Assembly (NCBI GenBank): GCA_019639235.1
Contig: JAHBSG010000008.1
Location: 62,001 to 126,000 of the forward strand
DNA: 64,000 nt
Reading direction: 5' to 3'
Source of the DNA: Acidobacteriota bacterium
GTDB taxonomy: Bacteria > Acidobacteriota > Blastocatellia > Pyrinomonadales > Pyrinomonadaceae
Shown here: positions 44,363 to 51,564 of the stretch, in pieces
How the letters are laid out: every line of letters starts with the position of its first letter
How positions within the stretch are numbered: position 1 is the stretch's first letter
Program-made: the position numbers and the translations under genes
The notes under the pieces: generated by a model
Databases searched by the model: none
Seen by the model: only the letters and a program-made list of their open reading frames with translations
Told to the model about the DNA's origin: nothing

Positions 44363-45493
44363 CTAGCCCCGGAATACCATCGCCGGGTCGATAGACGTTG
44401 CTTTCCTGATCGCTACGATCGATGCGGTGCAGCACATTAAGATCGTCAGTACGAAAAGTGCGGCCGCGAGCTGCCAGTTGACGATGATCGCGAGAGTTCC
44501 TTCCAGGCTCACCCGCGAGATGACCAGCGATGCCGCGATGCCGACGACGTAGGCAATGAGGCCGCTCAGGACGGCCTGCGTCAGGATAATGCGGTAAAGA
44601 TAGCCGTTCGTCGCACCCATTGCCTTGAGTGTGCCGTACTCGCGGATGTGATCGACCGTTGCGGCATAGATCGTCTGAGCGACGATGACCACGCCTACTA
44701 TGATCGCGAGCACCGCAGCGACGATGACCGTGATCCCGGCACCGGTCCCGAAGACCCAGTACATACCCTGGCGGTAAACAAGCTGGCCTGTGGTCAATAC
44801 CTCAACGTCCTTGAGTTCGCCGGCGAGCCGCGAGCGAAGTGCCTCGATGTCGGCTCCCTCGCGGGCCCGCATCACCAGAAAAAAGCTTTGATCCTCATTC
44901 AGGCCGAGAAAGGATTGAGCATTCTTGAACGAGGTGAAAACGGCCGGCTGCGAAGTGAAGATGCGGACCCCTCGCGTAAAGCCGACGACGCGGGCACGGC
45001 GCTTGTTGATCTCGATCACCTGGCCGACCTTCGTGACGCCGAGCTTGTTCTCGGCATAAAGCTCATCGACCATAACGGCGTCCGGTATCTCAAGATCGGC
45101 CACCGAGCCCTGCGTGATGTTCCAGGGACCGCCCATTCCGCCATCAAGATCAAAGCCGACGAGCGTTACGCCCTCGTCCGAGCCATCGGGCTTTTTCGCC
45201 TGTGCCCCGAGCGAGACGATGTGATTCTTGGCCGCGGCTACATCCGGATCGGCGAGCACCTTGTAGAGCTTGCCCTCATTGAACTCAACGCCCTGCTCAA
45301 CGTGCGTTACGCCGCGGGAGACGACCCAGAGGTCCGCCTTCGACTGGCCGACGATGCCGGTCGAAGCCTCGATGAAGCCGAGAAAGATGCCGAGCTGTAC
45401 GGCCGTCAGGATGATCGAAAATACGATGCCTGTAAGGGTAACGGCCAGCCGGACCTTTTCGTGAAACAGATTTTTTATCGCTATCGACGCCAT
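44363..45493 (-). CDS. DevC-like ABC transporter permease
   Basis: 376 residues. One N-terminal membrane segment (about 16-40, LTGIVFSIILTAVQLGIFLG), a periplasmic domain of about 200 residues, and three segments at about 255-280, 305-330 and 345-365, ending in KATSIDPAMVFRG. The opening MASIAIKNLFHEKVRLAVTL and the GIVGQSKADLWVVSRGVTHV segment are characteristic of DevC rather than MacB. With the ATPase and adaptor it forms a DevBCA-type pump, which in heterocystous cyanobacteria exports glycolipids through TolC. It follows tetR by 58 bases; NAD(P)H oxidoreductase gene follows it by eight. Confidence 0.9.
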   Translation of the reverse strand: MASIAIKNLFHEKVRLAVTLTGIVFSIILTAVQLGIFLGFIEASTGIVGQSKADLWVVSRGVTHVEQGVEFNEGKLYKVLADPDVAAAKNHIVSLGAQAKKPDGSDEGVTLVGFDLDGGMGGPWNITQGSVADLEIPDAVMVDELYAENKLGVTKVGQVIEINKRRARVVGFTRGVRIFTSQPAVFTSFKNAQSFLGLNEDQSFFLVMRAREGADIEALRSRLAGELKDVEVLTTGQLVYRQGMYWVFGTGAGITVIVAAVLAIIVGVVIVAQTIYAATVDHIREYGTLKAMGATNGYLYRIILTQAVLSGLIAYVVGIAASLVISRVSLEGTLAIIVNWQLAAALFVLTILMCCTASIVAIRKATSIDPAMVFRG

Positions 45494-45514
45494 TCTAGTG
45501 CTTACCGCTTAATA

Positions 45515-45524
45515 GTTACTTAAC
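45515..45524. promoter_or_regulatory. Second candidate TetR operator, upstream of the permease gene
   Basis: GTTACTTAAC, whose reverse complement GTTAAGTAAC differs at one of ten positions from GTTAAGTTAC in the tetR promoter (46175-46184). It lies in the 58-base gap between tetR and the DevC-like gene. Confidence 0.35.
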
Positions 45525-45551
45525 ATCGTTAACCGAAGACGCAAAAAAAAT

Positions 45552-46163
45552 TTACGGCACGAGCCCTCGGATCGTTGTATCGACGACGGAATTTATAAGC
45601 CTCTTTCTTTCCACAAAAGGGAAATCTTCGTGCATTATCAGCAAGGACGTTATGCCGTGAATACCGGCCCAAATGGTCTGAGCGGTCGTCGCGACGTCGC
45701 CCTTGCGGATATCGCCGGACGCCATGCACTCGGCAACCGATTCGCTCAAGAGGCTAAAAGCCTGCTGGCCGGCCGAGCCCTCGAACTCATAGTCGCCCTC
45801 GCCGAAGATCTTGTCCTTTGGCGAGATGAAAGCGACCTCGTAATGGTGGGGATGTGCGAGGCCGAATTCGATATAACCGATGAGCCCCTTTCGCAGCACC
45901 TCGAGCGGTGTGCGGCCGTTCTTCTTCGCCTTCCGGATAGCGTCGCCGAGCTTATAGAACGCCTCTTCACATACCTCACGAAGCAATGCCGATTTATCTT
46001 CAAAATAAAGATAGATCGTCGTCGGCGAGTATTCGATCCGTTCGGCGACCTTACGCATCGAGAGCTTGTCGTAGCCTTCGGAGACGAAGATCTCTCTCGC
46101 GGCATCGATTATCTCTTGCCGGAGGTTCTCTTTTTCTCGTTCTCTGCGTTCGGCTATGCCCAT
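45552..46163 (-). CDS. TetR-family transcriptional regulator
   Basis: 203 residues. The N-terminal DNA-binding domain is standard (QEIIDAAREIFVSEGYDKLS, MRKVAERIEYSPTTIYLYFE, DKSALLREVCEEAFYKLG); the C-terminal ligand domain (about 70-203) has the TetR_C helices with AQTIWAGIHGITSLLIMHED. It is the first gene of the exporter operon and should repress it until the pumped compound or a relative binds. Its promoter is strong and its leader is only about eight bases. A ten-base motif in the promoter recurs upstream of the permease gene. Confidence 0.93.
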   Translation of the reverse strand: MGIAERREREKENLRQEIIDAAREIFVSEGYDKLSMRKVAERIEYSPTTIYLYFEDKSALLREVCEEAFYKLGDAIRKAKKNGRTPLEVLRKGLIGYIEFGLAHPHHYEVAFISPKDKIFGEGDYEFEGSAGQQAFSLLSESVAECMASGDIRKGDVATTAQTIWAGIHGITSLLIMHEDFPFVERKRLINSVVDTTIRGLVP

Positions 46164-46177
46164 TGCTTTACAGTGTT

Positions 46178-46206
46178 AAGTTACGGGACGTTGTTCAGTT
46201 TGTCAA
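46178..46206 (-). promoter_or_regulatory. tetR operon promoter
   Basis: On the minus strand, TTGACA (46201-46206), a 17-base spacer and TAACTT (46178-46183). The -35 is a perfect match. The -10 overlaps the candidate operator GTTAAGTTAC (46175-46184), so a bound repressor would block RNA polymerase. Confidence 0.7.
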
Positions 46207-46295
46207 GCGAAAAATCGCCTGTTTCGAATATTTGGACGTGGAATCTGAATCAAGGTCGCTTGGGGAACTGCCTCCGCGATCTCCGGGAAAAAAAA

Positions 46296-46342
46296 CTCCG
46301 CGGTCTCTGCGTTCCGATCAATTGAACGCCGAGGCCGCGAAG
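46296..46342. repeat. REP-like palindrome CGCGGTCTCTGCG
   Basis: CTCCGCGGTCTCTGCGTT (46296-46313) pairs with AACGCCGAGGCCGCGAAG (46325-46342) over 15 of 18 positions. It lies in the 251-base gap between tetR and the NTF2-like gene and shares the GAGGCCGC motif with both composite elements. Confidence 0.6.
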
Positions 46343-46414
46343 GTTTTCGCAGAGGTCAGATAGATGAGCGACGATAATGAGAGGTTACTCTCTAAAGAAA
46401 ACCGACCGATGACC

Positions 46415-46939
46415 TCACTTCAAATACTCTTTCGGGATCGGGTTTTCAGGGGTTTCGGCTTCCCAGAAGATCGTAATCACCCACCAACGCTTGCCGTCGA
46501 AGAGCAGTTGGAAGCTATTGATGCCGCGCATGAAGGGTTCTTTGTCCGCCTTGCTGCGAAATGCGGCGTAGGTCGAAAAGACCTGAACTATATTCCCGTA
46601 GCGGTCAATCTTGCGGCTGATCTCGCGTTCGTGGAAACCCTGTTTGGCAAAGACGGGCGAGGCCCGTTCGATGTAGCCATCGGGTGTAAAAACCGTTGCC
46701 CCGGTTACGCCAGTCTGCGGGTTGCGTCCCGTCGGGATGAGCCGCGCGTCTTTGTGAAAGAGCGAGCGGAAGCGGTCCCAATCGCGTTCGACGCCGGCAT
46801 CGCCGGAGATGACGTCATAAACCGCCTTCATTATCGAATCGATCGACTCGACATCGGCGGGCTTTGCTTCTTTGCCTTGGGCAAACATAGAGAAACTCAG
46901 AATGAAAATTGCGCTAAGAATGAAGAAAGAACGTTTCAT
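46415..46939 (-). CDS. Secreted NTF2/SnoaL-like protein
   Basis: 174 residues. A signal peptide (1-20, ending FSMFAQ) precedes an NTF2-fold pattern: DSIMKAVYDVISGDAGVERD, WDRFRSLFHKDARLIPTGRN, FTPDGYIERASPVF, FSTYAAFRSKADKEPF and GKRWWVITIFWEAETPENPI. SnoaL-like proteins form cone-shaped barrels that are used as enzymes, transport or immunity domains; the activity cannot be guessed. The last residues EYLK end just before the gap to tetR. The nuclease gene lies 39 bases upstream on the same strand, so they may be co-transcribed. Confidence 0.78.
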   Translation of the reverse strand: MKRSFFILSAIFILSFSMFAQGKEAKPADVESIDSIMKAVYDVISGDAGVERDWDRFRSLFHKDARLIPTGRNPQTGVTGATVFTPDGYIERASPVFAKQGFHEREISRKIDRYGNIVQVFSTYAAFRSKADKEPFMRGINSFQLLFDGKRWWVITIFWEAETPENPIPKEYLK

Positions 46940-46978
46940 TTCGAATCTTACGAACGCAGGGCCCGAAAGTTTCAGGGT

Positions 46979-47854
46979 TCAGGGATTCTTCATATCAACC
47001 CTCGCTTCGAAAATTTCCTGCACTTCACGAGGGAAGTTGTTGAGGATATCGAGCCCCGTTCTCTGCTCGATGGCGCGAATAGTGGTTCGATAGGTCTCCC
47101 ATCGGACGTCGTCGATCCCATCGATGTTCGGCATATCGACGGCGATGACCTGCATTCGGCGGTCGCGGTCGGCGATGCTTCGTCCGCTCGGGAGGGCAAC
47201 GATGATCTTCCAGCAATTGGTCGGCACGGCCACCTTTCCTTTCAGCCTTTCCTTTTCGCCGTAGCAGCCGGCGATCTGATGGACGTTGCCGAGCCGTCGT
47301 GCAAGTGCACGGGCGTGCCGCTCGAGCTTTTCCCATGGGCCCTGATTCAGAGCGGCCGTCTTGGGGACGATGTTGGTCATCATGAAGGTTTCTTCATTGA
47401 GCTGCGGGTTGGCGAAGCGATCTGCAGAGGGCACAAGGTGGCCGCGGTCGTAGCCGCTGCCGGAGTAGTCGCTGTATCCGATGCGGCGAAAGCCGGACGG
47501 CAAGCGCGGGTCAGGGCGGAAGTCGGGCCGCGGTATCGAGGGGCCGAGGTCCCCGCGGGTCGTCCGCCAGGCGACCCAGTTCGCGGTTCCGCGAGAGTCA
47601 TTGTAAGACATAACCGAACCTTCGCCGATGATCAAGAAATTATCGCGGTTTCGCTCATCGGCGGTGGCATTTGAAGGGTTTCCGAAAGCTCCGTGCGGCC
47701 CAAGGGGAAGTGCCGGATCAGCGGGAGCGGTTTGCGGCGGCGGTTCGGCCGGGCCTTGTGTGATGGTGCGCAGCCGATCGCAGCCCGCTGTCGCAACGGC
47801 CAGCAGGGCGATCAGAAATATTGCGGGTTTTCCAAAGCGAGCGAGAGACGGCAT
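46979..47854 (-). CDS. Lipoprotein DNA/RNA non-specific endonuclease (NucA-like)
   Basis: 291 residues. The signal peptide ends in a lipobox (AVATAGC), so the protein is likely a lipoprotein. The nuclease domain has the beta-beta-alpha metal motif DYSGSGYDRGHLVPSADR with catalytic His near residue 140, followed by MTNIVPKTAALNQGPWEKLE, the Asn that coordinates Mg. It degrades DNA and RNA outside the cytoplasm. It is a clear paralogue of the nuclease at 53.5 kb (both share FGNPSNAT, TANWVAWR and YSGSGYDRGH). The ATG at 47854 is preferred; the frame runs upstream into rlmN on the other strand but that part has no coding sense. Confidence 0.9.
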   Translation of the reverse strand: MPSLARFGKPAIFLIALLAVATAGCDRLRTITQGPAEPPPQTAPADPALPLGPHGAFGNPSNATADERNRDNFLIIGEGSVMSYNDSRGTANWVAWRTTRGDLGPSIPRPDFRPDPRLPSGFRRIGYSDYSGSGYDRGHLVPSADRFANPQLNEETFMMTNIVPKTAALNQGPWEKLERHARALARRLGNVHQIAGCYGEKERLKGKVAVPTNCWKIIVALPSGRSIADRDRRMQVIAVDMPNIDGIDDVRWETYRTTIRAIEQRTGLDILNNFPREVQEIFEARVDMKNP

Positions 47855-47935
47855 CGTGTTCAAGTTTACCAAACGCGGCGGGCGAGTTCGCCCCGTCGAT
47901 GCGAACACGTTTGCAAATGCGTTAGAATCAATGGT

Positions 47936-49021
47936 GTGGAAACTCGACCGCATCTTGTGGGACTTGGCCGCGATGAACTCACTGAGCTTTTTGCCGGGCT
48001 CGGCGAGCCGCGTTACCGTGCGGACCAGGTCTTTCGCGGGCTCTACGAACGCCGTCTCCGTTCCTTTGACGAAATGACCGACCTGCCCAAGGCTCTTCGG
48101 GAGCGGCTGGCGGCAGAGACGGAGGTTTCGGTGCTGGAGGTCGAATCGAAGTTCGTCTCGATCGATGGCACCCGGCGTTACCTTATGCGGACCCGCGACG
48201 GCTATCCGGTCGAGACCGTTTTTATCCCGAACGAGAGCCGCGACACGATCTGCTTCTCGTCGCAATCGGGCTGCCCGCTCAAGTGCGACTTTTGCCTGAC
48301 GGCGAAACTTGGCCTGCTGCGGAATCTGACCGCGGGCGAGATAATCGAGCAGATAATCGTTGTCCTTAATGACGTTTACGGCATCGGCGGGGAAACGCCG
48401 CACGGCACGAACCTCGTCGCGATGGGCGAAGGCGAGCCTTTTTTGAATTTTGAGAACTTGATCAAGGCGCTTGAGATAATGGCCGACGAAAAGGGGCTGC
48501 ACATCGTCCCCGGCCGCGTGACGGTCTCGACCGCCGGGATCGTCCCGAAGATCTACGAATTTGCCAAGCTCGAACGCCGGCCGAATCTTGCGATCTCGCT
48601 TTCGGCGGCAAGCGATCCGCTCCGCGACCGGCTGATGCCGATAAATCGGAAATGGCCGATCGAAGACCTGATGGCGGCGGCACGCGAATTTGAGAAAACG
48701 CTCAAACGCGGCGAAAGATTCACGTTCGAATATGTTCTGCTCGGCGGTGTTAACGATTCCGACCGGCAGGCCGAGGAACTCGCCGACCTGATCGAACGGC
48801 ACGGCCTGAGGAAAGTGAAGATCAACCTGATCCCGCACAATCCGGCCGAGCAGCTCGACTATCGCCCATCGGACCCCGAGCAGGTTCGGCGGTTCAAGGA
48901 GATACTCGAATCGCGGGGAATTTCAGCGTATGTCAGGACGCCGCGTGGCCGTGATATTTATGCCGCCTGCGGACAGCTTGCGGCCAAACATGAGCCGAAT
49001 CTTGTGCAGATCGGGGCCTGA
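47936..49021 (+). CDS. rlmN: 23S rRNA (adenine-2503-C2)-methyltransferase
   Basis: 361 residues. Radical-SAM motif CPLKCDFC (C-x3-C-x2-C) in SSQSGCPLKCDFCLTAKLGL, followed by GEGEPFLNFENLIKALEIM and the C-terminal TPRGRDIYAACGQL with the methyl-carrying Cys. RlmN methylates A2503 of 23S rRNA and A37 of some tRNAs. A GTG at 47936 is taken as start because homology begins right after it (VETRPHLVGLGRDELTELFA); no ATG is near. It is divergent from the lipoprotein nuclease, 81 bases away. Confidence 0.95.
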   Translation: METRPHLVGLGRDELTELFAGLGEPRYRADQVFRGLYERRLRSFDEMTDLPKALRERLAAETEVSVLEVESKFVSIDGTRRYLMRTRDGYPVETVFIPNESRDTICFSSQSGCPLKCDFCLTAKLGLLRNLTAGEIIEQIIVVLNDVYGIGGETPHGTNLVAMGEGEPFLNFENLIKALEIMADEKGLHIVPGRVTVSTAGIVPKIYEFAKLERRPNLAISLSAASDPLRDRLMPINRKWPIEDLMAAAREFEKTLKRGERFTFEYVLLGGVNDSDRQAEELADLIERHGLRKVKINLIPHNPAEQLDYRPSDPEQVRRFKEILESRGISAYVRTPRGRDIYAACGQLAAKHEPNLVQIGA

Positions 49022-49055
49022 GGGAATTTTTGTTGGCGTTTTTCGGATAAGAGAA

Positions 49056-49574
49056 ATGGAGATACTGATCGTCGGTTCGATAATTGTTGCGTTGATGGTC
49101 TGGGCCTCGACCCGCATCAAGCGCGACGCCGCGGCCGCCTATAACGAGGAAGCGATCGAGGCCGATGGCTTCAAATTGACGAAGCCGGAGGGTTTCATCC
49201 ATCTTTTGAATGACGATTCTGGCCTCGCCTTTCGGGCAAACAGCAAGGACTTTGGCCTCGGCGATGCGGCCGAGAAATACCAAGCGACGATCACGGTCGA
49301 GCGACACGACGGGAAGGATACGGATTCGATCGCGGCGGCGATAAAGGAATCCGCTTCCGGGGCCGCTGACGAAGAGAAGTTCGTCGAGCAGGATCGAAAG
49401 AACATTCGTATTGATCTTACGGTAATAGAGGACGGCGTGAATGTCCGTCGTCATGTGCGGCTCGTCGGAACGGACGCGGCGACATTCGAGCTGCGTGCCG
49501 ATGTGCTTGACGACATGGCGGAGGGTTACTCGGAAAAGATCGAAAACCTTATCGCAAGTTTTGAAGTAAAATAA
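49056..49574 (+). CDS. Membrane-anchored protein of unknown function
   Basis: 172 residues, not recognised. The N-terminus (about 2-20, EILIVGSIIVALMVWAST) is an uncleaved anchor followed by a basic patch. The rest is a soluble alpha/beta domain with FKLTKPEGFIHLLNDDSGLA, ATITVERHDGKDTDSIAAAI and the ending GYSEKIENLIASFEVK, which recalls small PsbP/DUF1795-like sandwich domains that measure peaks of beta strand, but the match is too weak to name. It starts 34 bases after rlmN on the same strand and is followed 39 bases later by the DsbD N-domain gene. Confidence 0.65.
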   Translation: MEILIVGSIIVALMVWASTRIKRDAAAAYNEEAIEADGFKLTKPEGFIHLLNDDSGLAFRANSKDFGLGDAAEKYQATITVERHDGKDTDSIAAAIKESASGAADEEKFVEQDRKNIRIDLTVIEDGVNVRRHVRLVGTDAATFELRADVLDDMAEGYSEKIENLIASFEVK

Positions 49575-49613
49575 GAACATCCCGCTCCGGACGGGCGACA
49601 TCATAGAAAAATT

Positions 49614-50090
49614 ATGCTGAGAACGAAATTTATTGGATGTGCAATCGCAATAATGTTAGTGGCTTTCGCGGCTGCGGCAACAAACGCCCAAACGGTCAAC
49701 GTCGGCGGCTCGATCGGCAACGGGACCGTTGCCCGCGGCGGCTCTGCCCGCGGCGTCGTTACACTGAACATCCCCGGCGGCCTGCACGTGAACTCGAACC
49801 GGCCGAATAGCGAATATGCCATTCCGACCTCGGTGCGGCTGACCGCGACCGGCGGCCGCGTTTCGGCTCCGACCTATCCGCGAGGGAAGAACAAGCGGTT
49901 TCAGTTCTCGAACGGAACGATCAACATTTACGAAGGCCGCGTTACGATCCCGTTCACGGTTCGCGTCCCGGCGAACTTTCGCGGAAACACGGTGACGGTC
50001 CGTGCCGCCGTTCGCTATCAGGCATGCACCGACGAGGTTTGCTATCCGCCGCGAACGCAGAACATCACGCTAACCGCCCGGGTCCGTTGA
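49614..50090 (+). CDS. Stand-alone DsbD N-terminal-like domain, secreted
   Basis: 158 residues. After a signal peptide (about 1-26, ending TNAQ) the sequence NIPGGLHVNSNRPNSEYAIP, then TVRAAVRYQACTDEVCYPPR matches the N-terminal immunoglobulin-like domain of DsbD (also called DsbC_N-like). The two cysteines of ACTDEVCYPP are spaced C-x4-C; E. coli nDsbD has C-x5-C. In DsbD this domain passes electrons to periplasmic partners but is attached to a membrane domain and a thioredoxin domain, both absent here. It may accept electrons from a separate CcdA/DsbD-like protein. It follows the anchored unknown closely. Confidence 0.78.
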   Translation: MLRTKFIGCAIAIMLVAFAAAATNAQTVNVGGSIGNGTVARGGSARGVVTLNIPGGLHVNSNRPNSEYAIPTSVRLTATGGRVSAPTYPRGKNKRFQFSNGTINIYEGRVTIPFTVRVPANFRGNTVTVRAAVRYQACTDEVCYPPRTQNITLTARVR

Positions 50091-50143
50091 TCATTAGAGC
50101 TTCCAGATCAGGACAATGTCTTAGTGAACTTTGTGCATATTTT

Positions 50144-50192
50144 CTTTGTGGCCTTTGTGTTTAGAAAATAATTAAACACAAAGGCCGCAAAG
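50144..50192. repeat. 20-bp stem palindrome CTTTGTGGCCTTTGTG
   Basis: CTTTGTGGCCTTTGTGTTTA (50144-50163) pairs with the segment 50173-50192 with one mismatch and a nine-base loop. It lies in the 180-base gap between the convergent DsbD-N and pgeF genes. No T-run follows. The central GGCC is shared with the other intergenic palindromes in the window. Confidence 0.75.
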
Positions 50193-50270
50193 GTTTCTCA
50201 CAATGTACACAGAGGAAGCAAACCGCAGGAACTCTTGAGTATTCCCTGACTTTCTTACATATAGATCTGG

Positions 50271-51191
50271 TTACACATTGCGGCCGATCACGGACATCAG
50301 GCGTCCGGTTCGGCCGTATTTGCTTTTCTCGACCCGATACGAAAAGAAGAGGTCTGTCATCTCCATCGTACAGAGTGATGAGACGAAGATATGCTCCGGT
50401 GCGAGGCCGGCTGCGATGAGCTGGTCGCGATTTGCGGCGTGCAGGTCGATGAGGGCGTGGCCCGGCCGCGTTTCGGAAAAGTATTTGTCGGCTTCGGCAA
50501 AGTTTGCGGTGAATTCCGAAATCACGTCTTCGCCGATCTCGTAGTTGCGTCCGCAGGCAGCCGGCCCGATGGCGGCGATCATATCCGCCGGAACTGCGCC
50601 GTAGTTCTCTACCATTTTCATTACGGCTTTTGCGACGATCGACCGCACCGTTCCCCGCCATCCGGCGTGAACGGCGGCAAAGCTTCCGGTCCGCGGGGCG
50701 CCGATAAGAACCGGGACGCAATCGGCTGTCTTTACGCCGAGCAAAAGTCCGGGCATATCGGAAACGAGCGAATCGAAGCGTTCCTCGGTTGCTGCCGCGG
50801 CCTCGGGGCTATCAACGATCTTTACGCCGTCGCCATGCACCTGCCAGGCGGTCGCAAGCCGCCGTTCGCCCGGAAAAAGCGAGAGAAACCGACGCCGGTT
50901 TTCCTCGATGTTTTCGGTGAGGTCCTCGTCGTAGCCGGCAAGATTGAGATCGCCGCCGCTCCCGTTGCCGCGCATATCCGAAACTCCACCGAGCCGCGTC
51001 GAGAAGCCGTTGACGAAGCCGGCAGCTTCGAGCGGACGGCAGACGAGCAGCTTAAGTCCGTCCTGCTCTCGCCAATAGAAGTCGGAATCGGTTAGAATTC
51101 GGCGTTGGGCATCGGCCAAATCCACTGCGGCACTCGCAGGCGCATCGGCCTCGCCGCGGCCATCGATGATAATCTCTACCGGGTTCGACAT
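50271..51191 (-). CDS. pgeF: Peptidoglycan editing factor (YfiH/laccase-domain purine phosphorylase)
   Basis: 306 residues of the YfiH/DUF152 family: RRLATAWQVHGDGVKIV, TADCVPVLIGAPRTGSFAAV, HAGWRGTVRSIVAKAV, and IGPAACGRNYEIGEDVISEF supply the two His and Cys zinc ligands. In E. coli PgeF prevents mis-incorporation of amino acids into muropeptides; related FAMIN/YlmD enzymes act on purine nucleosides. Residues 1-55 are a less conserved N-terminal extension. The ATG at 51191 would overlap acpS head to head by 26 bases; a GTG at 51125 would avoid this and is a serious alternative. Confidence 0.9.
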   Translation of the reverse strand: MSNPVEIIIDGRGEADAPASAAVDLADAQRRILTDSDFYWREQDGLKLLVCRPLEAAGFVNGFSTRLGGVSDMRGNGSGGDLNLAGYDEDLTENIEENRRRFLSLFPGERRLATAWQVHGDGVKIVDSPEAAAATEERFDSLVSDMPGLLLGVKTADCVPVLIGAPRTGSFAAVHAGWRGTVRSIVAKAVMKMVENYGAVPADMIAAIGPAACGRNYEIGEDVISEFTANFAEADKYFSETRPGHALIDLHAANRDQLIAAGLAPEHIFVSSLCTMEMTDLFFSYRVEKSKYGRTGRLMSVIGRNV

Positions 51192-51564
51192 AGTTGAAGT
51201 CTATCGCATACGCGAAACGCTCGCCAGAACTCCGCGGTTCGGCGAACGCGTTTTCACGCCCGCCGAACGCGAGTACTGCGATGCCCGCGGGAAGGCCGCT
51301 GCGGCTTCCTATGCGGCGAGATTTGCGGCAAAAGAGGCTTTTTTAAAGGCACTGAAGACGGGCTGGCGGGGAAAGATCTCGTGGCATGATGTCGAGGTGG
51401 TAAACGACGAGAACGGAGCACCTTCGCTTCGCTTAAGCGGCGAGGCCGCCCGTTTATCGGCCGAAGCCGGAGCGGCCCGCATTCATCTTTCGCTCTCGCA
51501 CACCGCCGATCACGCCGCGGCCCAAGTAATTCTCGAAAGCGGTCCGGCTACTGATCAAGCTTGA
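51166..51564 (+). CDS. acpS: Holo-acyl-carrier-protein synthase
   Basis: 132 residues, the usual length of AcpS. It opens with MIISTGFDIVEVYRIRETLA, in which Asp8 binds magnesium, and continues with RVFTPAEREYCD, SYAARFAAKEAFLKALKTGW (the Glu ligand and Lys of the family) and the late IHLSLSHTADHAAAQVI. It transfers 4'-phosphopantetheine from CoA to acyl carrier protein. The ATG at 51166 is certain because the conserved N-terminus begins there. Its 5' end overlaps pgeF and its 3' end overlaps the secreted phosphodiesterase gene by 17 bases, both on the other strand. Confidence 0.94.
   Translation: MIISTGFDIVEVYRIRETLARTPRFGERVFTPAEREYCDARGKAAAASYAARFAAKEAFLKALKTGWRGKISWHDVEVVNDENGAPSLRLSGEAARLSAEAGAARIHLSLSHTADHAAAQVILESGPATDQA

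Noticed and set aside
44648..45523. Plus-strand open frame of 291 codons opposite the DevC-like permease
   Set aside because: Antisense shadow of a gene with clear permease features.
46364..47674. Plus-strand open frame of 436 codons
   Set aside because: It is opposite the NTF2-like gene and the lipoprotein nuclease, both of which have signal peptides and motifs; the frame itself has no recognisable domain.
47855..48838. Upstream extension of the lipoprotein nuclease frame over rlmN
   Set aside because: Residues upstream of 47854 are antisense to rlmN and have no family pattern; the lipobox signal peptide begins at 47854.
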